Shown here one piece after another: positions 10,624 to 23,129 of a DNA stretch of 64,000 nt. The position numbers and the translations under genes were made by a program. The notes beneath the pieces are model-generated. The model made no database searches. It was not told where the DNA came from and was given only the letters and a program-made list of their open reading frames with translations. This stretch comes from Vermamoeba vermiformis (lineage: Eukaryota > Tubulinea > Echinamoebida). How positions within the stretch are numbered: the first letter of the stretch is position 1; the number at the start of each line of letters is the position of its first letter. The stretch lies in contig JBEWZL010000006.1 of the NCBI GenBank assembly GCA_045837725.1, forward strand, positions 283,644 through 347,643, in the 5' to 3' direction.

Positions 10624-13600
10624 ATGGAGCTGAACACCGAAGTGGTATGTTTCTATTTTGATGGATTTGTCGGGTAGATTTACTCGTGATGTTATATTTA
10701 ATTCATTTAATGCCATATTATGCTCTCGGCAAATTTTATTTAAGCGAAAATATGACTTTTACACCGAGATCTGCAGCAGGAATGAAAATTGCTGCCTCGG
10801 CCAATTTATTAATTCAATATCGTTATTTTTGCGAATTAATTTATTTTTTAATTGTACAATTGCAATTTATTATATTCACGAAATAATTTTAATTTTGCGA
10901 CACGTAGATCGAATACAAAGTGACCGTTGTGCCCATCCAAGGCGAGAAAGGCAAGAAGGGTTTTAAGCCTATTCCATTGAAGAACCCCTTAGGCTTAACA
11001 CTCGATAACGAGGGCAATCTTTATTTTTGCGACTACAATAACCGAATAATTCGAAAATTGATCACATCCACCGGCGAGCTGCAATTGCCCAATGGAATCA
11101 AGAACTCAAAAATAAGCAACCCTACTGGCGTTATCTTAGACAAAGACGGCAATATATTTTTCAGCGATTGGTCAGATCAAACTGTCAAACGCTTGGACGC
11201 TAAAGGTAACCTAAAAAATACCTAACAATAACTTCAAAAATATTTAAATAATTATTTTCTTGCAAAAATTGCGTCATAATATTGCAATAGAGCATTTAGC
11301 AAATGTATTCGTTTGCCGCAGCTTCTTGTATCACCACTCATTTTCTTTCCTTTTTTAGCCCAGACATTGATTGCAGCTGGTATTCCGGGCAGTTACGGCA
11401 AACAAGACGGCACTGACTCGCGATTGAACGGCCCCTTTGGCATTACAATGGACAAGGACGGCTTCCTTTACGTGTGCGACACGGGCAACCACAGCATTCG
11501 AAAAGTGGACCGCAAGGGCTACGTGACAACAATTGCAGGCACATCTGGCAAGCCTGGCTTCCGTGATGGCAAGGGCGCTAAGGCTCGATTCAACTTGCCC
11601 AAGGGCATCACGTGTGACAAGGACGGAAATATTTTTGTGTGCGACAGCGGCAACCACACCGTGCGCAAGATCGATCCCATGGGCGTTGTCACGACTGTCG
11701 CTGGTGTCGCTGGCAAGAACGGCGCTATTGACGGCCCTGCGCTTGAAGCCAAGTTCAACGAGCTCCGAGGCATTGCTGCTGACGACCAAGGCAACCTATT
11801 CGTGTGCGACAGCGGCAATCACACCATTAGACGAATTACTCCCGCCGGCAAGGTGTCAACTGTCGCTGGTGTCAATGGCAGAAAAGGAAACAACGAAGGT
11901 CGTGGCAACACTGCGAGATTGTCAGCTCCGTACGGCATCACGATCGACAAGCAGACAGGTGTAATGTACGTGACTGAATGGGACAGCCACTTGATCAAGA
12001 AATTGACGCCCGAGAACACAATGATTTACAAGGCCATCAGAGAAAATGACTGGGAACTCGTCGAGTCGTTATTGCACCATTACTTGCGCCAGCTGCCGTT
12101 GGAAACTGAGCTCAACAACCAGTTTTCACTGAACGCCATTTTGTTCGCTGGAAAAGTATTCAAGAACAGATTGGTTGAATTGAGAGAGAAGCTCACCACG
12201 ACCATTCCGTTGTTCGGCGAGACATTGCAACAAATCGACCAACAAATGATTGATACGCAAAACCTTCGCGATCAAAAGCGAAAGATGATCGAACAGTTGC
12301 AGCGCGAAGTTGCCGAGTTGGACACTGTGGAGAAGAACCTCATCGAGCACACGCGCACTGTGCTGATCCAACAGGCCAACAGCGAGGACGACTTGGAATG
12401 TGTCAAGAAGAAGATGGTAGAGACCGATCAGATGGTCGATCGCACTGAGACCAAGATGAAGTTCTGGTCCGACATTTTGCGCGACAAGTCACTTGACACG
12501 TGGACCCCGCAAGAAGTGTCATTTTTATTGCAAGAATTTGGCTTGCAGTTCTACGCGCCCATCTTTGAGAACAAGAAGGTCACTGGTGCTCAGTTGCTTC
12601 AATTGACCACGAGCCGATTAAGAAATGAAATGGGCATGAGTTACAACGAGGCTAAGCGTGTGCAGCGAGCAGTGCAGTTAGTGCTCACAAAAGCAGATCT
12701 GTATCAACCGTTGAAGGGCATTCAGACTTGGCAGAACGGAGAGGTCGTCGACTGGCTCGTTGCTAACAAGTTGAACGGTTGCGTGGAGCCTTTCAGAACT
12801 AACGAGGTAAGTCAGATCTGACCAACTTCCAAAAATGGAAATTTCAAAATATGAAGGTTGTCCTTTATTATTTGTCGATATTAATCATATTTTTAGGTTA
12901 ATGGTGAGACATTGTCATATTTGTCGACTATTGACTTGAACGAAATGGGCATTGAAACAATTGAACAAGCCCGACTTTTGGATGCGATCCAACAAACCTC
13001 TCGCGAGTTGGAAGCCAAGCATATTCAAGACCAAGAAGAAAAGAAGAAGAAGAAGACTTTGATGGAGAAATTGAGCGTTGACAACATCACGCACAACATG
13101 GACAAAATGGCATCCAAGTTGAAGATCGACAAGATCGCGGAGAAAACTGACAAAGTTGCTGCAGACATGAAAGAAAAAATCAACGAGGTCATTCAACCTG
13201 CCAAAATTGGCAAGTCTATCACTGGCTTCTTCAACGAGGTCTCGCAGCAGGCCGAGAAATTGACCCAAGGCGCGTTGAACTCATTGCACACCGATCACGC
13301 CAAACTAGCCCCTTCAAATATGCCTAATGTTGCTGGTCCTAGCGAATTAGACCACTCAGGTCTGCAACGACTTGGCGACATTAGACCGGATCAGCCCTCA
13401 AAAACAACGACACCTGTCACGCAACCAATGACACCTGTCAATCCCGAGCCGCAAGTCCAAGTCCAGGCTCAACACTCTGAAGTCGTACAACCACCTCAAC
13501 CTGAGCCTATTGTGCAACAACAACCTCAAGGTGTGTCACATCCAGTCGTCAATAACGAGCCCTTTCGTCAACCTGAAGTAGCACCGCAAGAGGTGCAGCC

Positions 13601-14243
13601 AGTCACAGGGAGTTCTAGCTCAACTGCAGTAGTGTCACACGTTCAATCTCAACAAGTCTCACAACCGCAAGTTGTGGTCCCTCAAGTCACACCTTCAGTT
13701 CCATCACCTGTCATTCAACACGTCGAGCCAGTTGTTCCCACTCCTTCTGTTCCTCAATCTCAGCTTGTAGAACAACCTATTGTCACCCCTACTCCGCAAT
13801 CTGTCGTCGTTCCTGAACCACAACCAGCAGTGACGCCTCAAGTACCTATCGAGCAACCTCAACATGCCCAAGTCCAACAGCCGATTGTTGAGCCTACAGT
13901 CGTGCAACCACCTCAACCAGAACAGCCTCAAGTCCTGGTACATCCAGTCGTCACCCCTGAACCCGTGCATCACCCGCAAACAGTGCCTGAGTTAGTGACA
14001 GCTGTCAACACTGAACCTGAACCAGTGCAACACCCAACAGCCCAAACAACTGACGTTGAAGAGAAGCAACACGATGACAATGAACACGTTGGATCTGACA
14101 ACGAACATGTTGGTGACGACGAGCCACCGCGTCAATCATTCTTTTCAGTAACTATCGGGGATGATGACGACGATGATCAGTCCTATCAACACGACTCAAC
14201 GAAGAGCACTCCCGATAGCATGTTTAATGTAACAATTATTTAA
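10624..14243 (+). CDS. NHL-repeat / coiled-coil / double-SAM scaffold protein
   Basis: Four exons (10624-10644, 10908-11205, 11359-12806, 12897-14243) give 1,037 codons. Residues about 30-330 are at least five NHL repeats (pattern PxGITxDKDGxLYVCDxGNHxIRKV) predicted to form a beta-propeller. A helical coiled-coil follows (about 340-480). Next comes a SAM domain (WTPQEVSFLLQEFGL...GAQLLQLT) and a second SAM domain (WQNGEVVDWLVANKL...LNEMGIETI) that is split by the last intron. After a Lys-rich helical segment, a long Pro/Val/Gln-rich low-complexity region ends in an acidic tail. It is likely a cytosolic scaffold that assembles through SAM polymers; no catalytic motif and no signal peptide are seen. 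The first coding exon is only 21 nt. The precise orthologue is unknown to me. Confidence 0.9.
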
Positions 14244-14292
14244 ATTATTCTCTGTTTATAAATGCAATTTAAACCTTTTCCAACGGATCCGA

Positions 14293-17200
14293 TTACAAAG
14301 TTCCGTCGTTCGAAAAAACGACGTTGTCAACGTAATAATTGTTAGTTTGACCACTGTTTTGACCGATTTGAATAGCCAACAGGGTAGCTGGCGTTGAGAT
14401 CGAGAACTGACTGACCGGAATGTTGAACGTGTTCCACTTGCCAGGCGTGACTGGGATAACTACGGCGGGAAGATGGCTGTTCCAAGTGCCGCTGTAGAGC
14501 TGAACTTGTGCCAAATACACGTCCTTCTCGACGTACACTTCGAGGTGCAAGTACTGCCATGAGGGGCTGATGCTGATGCCAGTGATGTCGATGTGGAACC
14601 AAGTGTCAGTGATGGAGCTGAATTTCATCGAGTATGACTCGGAGTTGACAATAGTGGTCTCGGAGGTCCAAGTGGTCGGCGAAACTAAATTGAAAATTGT
14701 TAGCGAAGGGCTGGATAGCGGTGCAGAAATGTTAACGTACTTGTGCTGACAGTGCAGCCTGAGCACAAAGTGTCACGATAAATGTATTGATAGTTCGTCG
14801 TGGCAAAAGCGAAATCATCAATGTAAACAGCGTTTGCTTGCGCGGGTTGTTGCACAGCGAGCACAATCCAAGTGATCTTCGTGCTCAATTGGAACTGTGA
14901 CATTTGAATCGTGAAGGTCTTCCACTGACCAGCAGCAAGAGATCCTAACCAGACTGCGGGCAGTGAACTCGACCATTGACCTTTGTACATTTGCAATTGA
15001 AGGCCACTGACAGCTTGCTCGGCGTAGACTGTGATTCTGACAGTTTGGTATTTGGACACGTCGAGGTCACAAGCGAAAAAGTTGATGGTGTACCACGTGT
15101 CAGTAAAGCTCGTAATTTTCAGCGAGGTAGATTCTTTGAACTTGAGAGCGGAGGTGATTTGGTAAGGTCCTACAAGGATTATTAATTAAAAGCTTTTGAA
15201 TGACACGTGTCAACTTACTGTCAACCGACCAGCCCACAGCAAAGTTGTCTCTGAAGATGTAGTACTCAGCAGCTGTTTGTTGATAGCGATAAGAAGACAC
15301 AGGGTACAACGGCTGGTTGAAGATAGGAGTGGTGGTTGGGCACGTGATCGTAACACCGGGTGTCGAGGTGTTGGTTACGAGGACTGACACGCCCAATGGG
15401 TAACGGCCATTCGCGTCTCTGCCAGTGATTGCGAGTGCCAATGGAGGTCTGTAGCCGTTGCGGTCAAGCACGGTCAAATAAGCTTTGTACAAGCCAACAG
15501 GGACTGATGCACTTGCCAACTGGAACGAGTTGGTGTAAGTGTACGAGGCCAAGTCAGGGAAGACGTTAGTGATCTCCAGGACATTCGGCGATCTGTACGT
15601 GGTCGAGCTAGTCACGAAGCTACCAGTGCAAGCAGAGACATCGTAAACAGAGTTGCGCAAACTGCCGCCACATCGTTGAGTAGCGTCACCAACGCATGCA
15701 GTCACGCACTGAGTTTCAGCTTGTTTAGCGTACTTTCCGTAAGAATTTCCGCACGTGCAAGTGTTTCCCGACTGAAGACCTGCGTACTTGTAACCAGCGC
15801 TCTTGCAAGTTGATGCGCAAGAGTCAATGGTCATCGAGGCACTCGTTGTCAATGAACCAGTCAGATCGCGGCTAGTGCTCACATCAGTCCAGCAGCCAAC
15901 GTATTTAGCGCAAGTAGGACGAAGTTCGATGACTGTGTTCCAATCGTCGTAGATTCTGCTCGTGCCTGTGTTCGACATGTTCAAGCCTACGACCATGCAG
16001 TTGTCTTGGTCCACGTGTGAAGACAATTGGATCGAGTTGACTGCAGCAACAAATCCGATGATCTTGCCGAGTTGTGCGAGATCAGCGAGCTGTTGTGAAG
16101 TGTAGCCACTGCTGGTGTAAGGAATATTTCCGTTGCCAATAGTCGAGAAGTGGTAGTCACGTGCTTCACGTTGAGCTTCAGCAAAGTTGTACGTGGTAGG
16201 ATCGCCTGACGCGGTGAACTCAGCGAATGAAGGCGCAGTTCTGTAGCGGTACTGACCGAGTGGCCAGAATCGTGAGTTGTCCCAGTTCCAAATTTCTGAA
16301 AACACGTCGTTTCTGATACCAACTTTCTGTGACTTTTGAAGGGCGTAACAAATACCGTCATCATCATTCGTGTTGATCGTGAAGTATTTGCTGGGGAACG
16401 CGTTGACAACGATGTCAATGTAGGCTTGTTTCGTGGCCAAAGAAGCACCAGGGTCGTTAGTGCAGACAGACGAAGGGTGCCACTCGCCATAGTCACCAAT
16501 CATGCCAATATCGATCCATCCCAAGCGAGAGTCGTTGCCGTATCTGTTCGAGAGGGCGTTCCAAAGTGCTTGGGCTCGTTGTCTCATGAAAGTATCTTCC
16601 CAGTTAGGTACATAAGTGTCAAGTGCACCGTTGCCGTCAGCATCGCAGTTGAGTGCGCCACCTTGGCTTTGGAAGATGTAGTTGGGCAGACCAACTCCTT
16701 TAGCCCAAGTGTCGAGAATCATAATTCTGAAACCAAACTTGCCGCCGTTAGTAGCGGCCTTGGCGAGTTCGTTGTCGATGGCAGTCCAGCTGTAGACGCC
16801 TTGTGAAGTCTCAATTTCCTTCCAAGCGTATCTTGTGTATGAATCCTTGTAAGGACCAACGGACTGGCTGATGACAGTGTAGTCCGAGCCGAGCCAGTTG
16901 TAGAAGCCGCGGTAAGGGTTCGCTTGAATGGTGGAGAGGGCGGTGGGACGGACAGTCACTTCAGCGTCCATCACTGAGCGCTTGACATCGTCGTCTTCAG
17001 CCTCAACCTGCACACTAACAACTAGACGGCAAGTGTAAGTATTGGCTGCGTTAAGTATATGAACGTGTTGCCTTACCTGAGCAGTCTTGGCCTGAGAAAC
17101 CAGTGTTGCACGTGCATTGACCTGTCAACTGATCACAGATGCCACCAGCACTGCAGTCGTTCGGGCAGTAAACTTAGCTATTGCCTGCCAAGCTGACCGA

Positions 17201-17926
17201 CACTTGACCAAAAGCGAATTGATACGGCACGTAAACGTGAACATCAGCGCGGATGCAGCTTTCGTCTTTGGTGTTGACGCGCACAGCCAACGAACACAAC
17301 AGCAACACGGCAAAGACCCATCGCAAGGAGGCCTTGTTGATGAAGAGCATTGAAGGGAGCAAAGTAGCAAGTGTCAAGTTGAGCAAAAGTGATGTAAATG
17401 ATTGACGTGACGTTGCTGCGGAAATCTGTTTCAGTGAACGATGAGCTACTGAAGTTGCACAAAATATGTGAACTACAAGTAACTTACCTCTTGAGTATTA
17501 GCATCAATAAGAAGAGACAATCCGTCAACGTGTGCAAGGGATAATGACACGGGATCTGATTGATCTGCTGAAGAGCTGATCTGCACCACAAAGGTTACGT
17601 TGGCGGTGGATCCTGCTCGGAAGTAAACGTTTCCCTGTTAAAAATAATTAGATGCTTGTAAATGGGGTAAAACAAACACATAAATTGCAAATATCTTTGA
17701 TCCGATTCTGGCAATCGCCATAATTTGGTGTAAACAATAAGGAAACAATCTATGAAGTATATAATGCGTTTTAAGTACTTACCGGGATCCGAGACAATAC
17801 GTTCAAATTAGTGCCAGAAACCACTCGAGCCTCCAAGATTTTCTGCGTCACCACATTGCACGATGACACGGCGTAGACTACGCAACAAATACTCGCTAAT
17901 AGCGCGAGAACCAATGAATGTCTCAT
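14293..17926 (-). CDS. secreted EGF / DUF4874-DUF4832 / WSC protein with two C-terminal jelly-roll-like domains
   Basis: The start MRHSLVLALLASICCVVYA is a clear signal peptide. Recognised exons on the minus strand include 17926 to about 17783, one about 17640-17490, an EGF exon (CPNDCSAGGICDQL, ending 17077), a large exon 17021-15219, then 15169-14741 and 14684-14293. The large exon carries a DUF4874/DUF4832-type region (NPYRGFYNWLGSDYT, WIDIGMIGDYGEWH), common in secreted bacterial and slime-mould proteins. A Cys-rich WSC domain (YVGCWTD...CTCGNSYG...RCGG) is inserted in it. Two similar C-terminal modules, each ending VYIDDFAF or YYVDNVVF, look like carbohydrate-binding beta-sandwiches. The protein probably acts on or binds extracellular polysaccharide. 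Exons between about 17100 and 17470 cannot be placed uniquely: two frames look coding there. A 36-nt intron (donor GTCAAG) would bypass the in-frame stop before the EGF exon. Confidence 0.82.
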
Positions 17927-18176
17927 TTGGTGTTGCTTAATGAAAGTGAAATGAAAAAACACTGTAAACTCAGAACCGCTTTATATTGACGGCCTGTCAA
18001 ATCAACGCAGTGTCACTTGTCAAGCTTTAATTGCGCGGCTGTGGAATGATTAATTAATCAATCCTAATTGAAGTGTCGCGAGTTACTTACTTGGGCGGAT
18101 AAATGACAGTTAATGTACGCATTGATGGCAAGTTATGTAGTTATTGTTGCTTATACTGTTGAATGTAGAAATGTCA

Positions 18177-19902
18177 TTAATGTGACTCTTTCAAGCGCTG
18201 CAGAAATACGGATCCAAGATCGCGTGAGACTCCGGGGATTTTCAAGTGCCCGAAGACATTGGCCCAGATCTCCAGCGGCAAAATAAACGAAGCAGGTTTT
18301 GATGTTATCATTGCGATAATCAAAATAGTTCTTCTAATAGCCTCTTTTTGTCGTTCTTTGTTACTCTTGAGAGCTTTTGATACCATTGGAAATTCTATGT
18401 ACGCAATTTTTGTGATACTTTGATTGGCGTGCAGTAGCTGAACAAGTTCATTTTCCAGCTGCAAACTAGTCAATTGTGATGTCGGCAACGAGTGGTTTTG
18501 GACGCCTAAGTCAAGGCACGTGATAGACGCATTTGACCGTAGTGCCGAGCAAAGCGTTATGACTGTCAATGCTGAAGCCGTTCTAATTGCAAGACGACGT
18601 AGTGTTGAGTTGAATAACACTCCATCTGAAATATCTCGCACAAAATGTTCGTTGGAGAATTGACTGATTGTCTTCACGCTCAATGAAGTTATGCCCTCGT
18701 TCTTCGTTATCAATTGATTCAATGCGCTGCCGTTGAGCATTATTGATTGGTAATTCAAGTCTAAGGAGGTAAGCGTAGTGTTGTTAATAAGGTCCTGACA
18801 TATCTTCGTGCCAGTGAGTCGATTGGAGGCGAGTGACAGGTGCTTCAATGAAGTATTTTGATCGAGTTGAAAATAATGACTGTCTTCTTCTAGCACACCA
18901 CAATCGCTCAAATTCAACGACGTGAGCGTGCTATTCACTTTCAATACGTCACCAATAAGCTGCATTTTGATTCGTGAATTGGACAGATCCAGTTTCGTGA
19001 TCGAGGTGTTCTGTTTGAGTGACTCGGCAATGGTTGGTAATGCTGAAATATTCGTTCGACTCACAGTCAATGCTTTTAATCGACCGTGAGCTATGATTGC
19101 AGCTAGAGCGTCCATGTCTGATTGGGATAATTGACACGCGACAATTGCCAATGAAGACACTTGCTCGTTAGTTCTAAGAGCCTGTTCCAAGTACGTCAAC
19201 TGCAAGCCAGATTCGTGGTTGATTTCCAAATTTGTGATGCTCTTGTTGATTTGCAGTGCCTCACAGAGCAAGATCCACTCGTGTGCAGAAATGTCAGCTT
19301 CGTCCAACACAAGTCTTCGTACACCACGTGACGTATTTAGACCGCTGCAAAACTCTTTAATGTCGCCTGTTTGTGGCTTGTAGTTCAAGTATTGAAAGCG
19401 CAACGTGATTTCTTGAATTTTTGTGTTTTGTTGGATGGCGCGTGCGATTGTTGGGAGGACCGTAGTACTCATACATGTCACAGATCTGATCGTTTTGTTG
19501 TTGACAAGACACGAGTATAATATTTTCAGCGATTTTGGTGTCCAAGCGCGCCGTAGAAAACAGACATTTCGAATTGAAGTGTCGTGCTCGAGCGCATCTA
19601 GCATGTACTTCGTTCCTCGTATAGTTATATCGGGCAAAGAGAGTGTACGAAAAGCATTTGCAGCAAATCTGAATTTTCTTTTGGCTAGAATGGCGTCTTG
19701 GAGTTCTTCGGTGTCATTAACCAAAATTATCTAAAATACGGCAATTAATTCCAAAAATATGAGCGTTATAAATTAATGCTAACTATTTACTTAATAAATA
19801 TTCTAGAACACTTACTGATTTTTTGCTAAGCTTTTTAAACTCTTTCACCTTTTTTCGGTCCGAAACAGCGTATTTCGAGCCCCAAGTCGGAATACGAAAC
19901 AT
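18177..19902 (-). CDS. leucine-rich repeat protein with C-terminal F-box-like motif
   Basis: Two exons (19902-19816 and 19730-18177) give 546 codons. The body is a series of about 28-residue leucine-rich repeats of the ribonuclease-inhibitor type (NTSITKLDLSNSRI, NSTLTSLNLSDCGV, NTSLKHLSLASNRL). The C-terminus contains LPLEIWANVFGHL, which resembles the core of an F-box placed at the end rather than the start. It is probably a cytosolic protein-interaction module. The first exon (MFRIPTWGSKYAV...) was chosen because it splices in frame with a GTAAGT donor and the big exon has no early ATG. No transmembrane segment is seen. Confidence 0.82.
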
Positions 19903-20093
19903 GACTCTTTACGTGACAGTAGCGATAGTGAAAACATTAATAAAAAAAATTGCGAAGTGGCGTGACGTGTGTTGCGCACGAAGTTTCGATAATTTTTATT
20001 CTTCCTCCCAATTCCAAACTTTAGGAAGCATGCACAAATGAACCCATATAAACAATCCATGGACTGATGCGTAGTTAGCATAGGAATATTAAA

Positions 20094-21697
20094 ATGGCTC
20101 GGTTTTCTTTTCCGTCTTACGCCTGGTGGAAAACGTTTATCGAGGAGAAGTACGAGGGGACTACCAGCATGCCAAATAGCGATGTAATTCAACACATACA
20201 CTCGTTTATTCCAAATAATAGTGCTGTAGTAATTGGTAAGCCTCACATTCAATCCGAAAAATCGATCTTTATTCAAAAATGTTTGTTTATTTAACTTAAT
20301 AATTATTACATGTAATCCTACCTGTACGATATAAAATTGTGAAAAGATTTAATTGAGATATTTTTAGACACGGGATCGGGATTTTTGAAAGCTGGATTCG
20401 CCTCCGATAATGCACCTCGTCTCGTATTACCAAATAATTCGTAAATATAAATATATGGCAATTTTATGGTACTAATCTTAATCAAAACGCAGGTCGCTGT
20501 TGGATCCAGCAAATTTCGATTCTCCAACTCGCGCGATGAAGTCAAACCACGTCGAAGATTGGGATTTGATGCAAAGTATATGGCAAAATGTTATTTGCGA
20601 GCATATGAGCGTGGATGCTAGCTGTAATGCATTCTTACTGTCGCACTCGAGGTAAGATTTTTCTTGATCAAACCTTGATCTGAGTTTTCTTTACTTATTT
20701 ATTTAGTTTTGCAAGCGATTCTGATATCAATAAGATCAAAGAAATATTTTTCGAAGTATTTCGTGTTCCCGCACTATTACTAGCCGATGAATCGTTGCTA
20801 GTGATGTCCCTCGCTGAAAAGCAAACTGGTAAGCGCGAATAGCCCTAAACTATCGTTCTGACGTTTAAATAGGACTTGTGTGCAATATTGGATATGATTG
20901 TAGCACTGTAGTGCCTATTATAGACGGTAAGTTCTTCCTCGATCTGAAGTTATTTGTGTTAAATCAGTTCATTTAAAGGCCAGCCCATAGTCGATACTGC
21001 CAATATTTTATCAGTTGGAGGAAAGACTATTAGCGATACTTTGGCGCAATCAATAATCAATGAAGCGCCAGATCTGCAGGTTACAAACGAGCTTATCGAG
21101 GAATTAAAACTCAACTTTCTTAAAATTAACAAACTAGAATAGTACGTGCCTCAATATTATTATAACGTTTATTTAATCAATATATTTAGTCAAAGCAGTC
21201 GCAACAATCTTCAGTATCATTACCGAGGCCAACAGTACGCAGCAGATCTGTTCGAGTACGCAGCCGAAGCACTAATCCAGCCTTACTTTGCTAACGTGAA
21301 CTCACATGGCATTCATTACACGATCTTTACCTGCTATCAAAAGTTCAAGAAGCAAGCACCTGAGATCCGGAACGTTTTGCTGACAGGAGCCTCGTCTTTG
21401 ATTCCGAGTATGTAGCCGCGAAACTAACTATGGAACTACTTGCTAATAATATGGCTGCACATGATAGATCTGACTGACAGAATTCGACGAGAGCTGACGT
21501 ACTTGTCCATGCACGCGCCGTTTCAATTGACCAGCTTCAATTCACCGCACATTGTCTGGCACGCTGGTGCTGCTTTAGCTGCACACGAAGACTTTGCGCA
21601 GTTGTGGACTACGAGACAGGTAATACAGTGCAAATCAAATCGATTTATTGACAACCGAGTTATCATGCAGGACTATGAAGACAGTAGAAGCTATTAG
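20094..21697 (+). CDS. divergent actin-related protein
   Basis: Nine exons (20094-20235, 20368-20440, 20493-20651, 20707-20828, 20873-20926, 20979-21141, 21190-21407, 21468-21619, 21671-21697) give 369 codons, close to actin (375). Actin-fold landmarks remain: DTGSGFLKAGFASDNAPRLV (phosphate-1 loop region), VCNIGYDCSTVVPIIDG (phosphate-2 region), VLLTGASSLIP and the end SFNSPHIVWHAGAALAA. Two of these regions depart from actin: the second has lost the acidic-glycine pattern DxG, and an N-terminal extension precedes the fold. Together this suggests a non-polymerising Arp such as the dynactin Arp10/11 or a chromatin Arp; I cannot choose between them. Its stop codon is 2 nt from the stop of the gene on the opposite strand. 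Confidence 0.85.
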
Positions 21698-21699
21698 AC

Positions 21700-22904
21700 C
21701 TAAATGAGATAACCAGTCTCGCGCTCCTTGTGGCACCATGCCTGTTGTCTACACTTGACTATGACACCTGCGTGGATGGTAAGGTGCAACTCTACAATTT
21801 GGTGGAAAGCGAAGACTCTTTCACACTTTGAATCATCGCAACACAGTAGACTCTTGCGACCCGACACTCTGGCCATTATCATTACAACAAAATTTCCAGT
21901 GACGGGAGCTTGCTTATCGCTAACTCTCCACACTACTCGAAAGTCCTTGGATTTGGTGCTGAATGCTTCTATGGCTATTTCATCATTGTCGAAAGAATTC
22001 ATCTCCTCCCAACTGCACAATTTTCCATCGGATCCATAGTGGCACATCTCAACTTGCCAGCGGTGCATACTCAGGTAATGCGCTTCTACTAATTCTGTAT
22101 TTACAGCCCGTTTTGGGTTGGTGTTTCTGACCTTTGAATTGAAAAATTAGAAGTTGCACGTATAACTGATGATTACAACCTTATTAAGAAATCCCTCAGG
22201 AACTCTCACAGTCAAGCTCCGTGTATTGTGCCAGTAGTCGAAGGTCGTTTCAAAGAAGGCACGCGGGCTCTGTTGAGCGGAACTCGTATCTGACCTTTCA
22301 AGCGTCTCAGCTCCGGATTGGTTTGCGCGATGTTTTTCGGTATGTGGTGCATGCTCCAACGGAACGTAGTCCAGATTCCTGACGTGCAGAACAGGGACTC
22401 GCAAGTCGAAACTGGTGATGAACCACATAGGGTTACGAGGTTCAAAACCACGAGTAGATGTAATGCCCCAATGCGCGTGAATTAGAAGATTGATGCAGCT
22501 TCCCATGGTGTCGCTCTCCAGCTTAGTTTCGGTTCCCACTTGCACTGCGATAAAGCATTTTTTCTGCTTATGGTAACTTGAGTCAATCTGAAGCGTAGTA
22601 GGACGAGCCATATAACGTAAAGCAGCGTCTGAAACAGTTGTAAATATTATGTACTTAAATTATTAGCCGCTGCTATACCTGGTTTGATAGAGTATTTTTT
22701 GCCAGTTTCCAGCTCCATGACAGTGTGCAGTGTTCCTGGTCCTTGTTGGTCGACATTCACTTCCTCAAAAAAGAAATTCGAATTATGAAGATTGAGCGAG
22801 GTACGGATCAAAGCCAAGCGACTCTCAGCAGAGTCTCCCGGAAAAAAATATAAATAATGATCAGAATTATTCCAGATTAATGTAACATAATTCATTGGTT
22901 GCAT
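21700..22904 (-). CDS. unknown soluble protein
   Basis: At least three exons: 22904 to about 22680, about 22630 to 22160, and about 22100 to 21700. It begins MQPMNYVTLIWNNSDHYLYF and ends CHKERETGYLI. I recognise no domain. The central part (IDSSYHKQKKCFIAVQVG, HAHWGITSTRGFEP) and the last exon (DFRVVWRVSDKQAPVTGNF) read as alternating beta-strands, so a beta-sandwich fold is plausible. The junction between the second and third exons is not resolved: the only in-phase donor I see is non-standard (GTTATA). The 3' end faces the actin-related gene, so the two transcripts must overlap. Confidence 0.6.
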
Positions 22905-23129
22905 TTTGGTGCAGCAAGAATGTATTAATAATTAAAAATGACGGTATTTTATTCGCACAATTATACCGGATTTCCCGAGTATTTCGGTTTAAAATAAAGG
23001 GAAAAGCGCTTCACAATTTCTCTCGTATTTACAAATTAGTACATTGGAATTGATTTCATTAACCTCTTTTAAGGCTGGGACGTTTCGTTATAATAAAATG
23101 TTTCCGTAAATCAGTAATAGACATCTTGT

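Noticed and set aside
11355-11964. Long antisense and shifted frames across the NHL repeats
   Set aside because: They are by-products of the repetitive GC-containing NHL coding sequence; the sense frame has clear domain homology.
16336-16806. 156-codon plus-strand frame opposite the DUF4832 exon
   Set aside because: The minus-strand frame shows DUF4832 motifs; the opposite frame is an antisense shadow.
17150-17190. In-frame stop before the EGF exon, suggesting a pseudogene
   Set aside because: A short intron (GTCAAG ... GCTAAG) removes the stop and restores phase, and the rest of the gene is intact.
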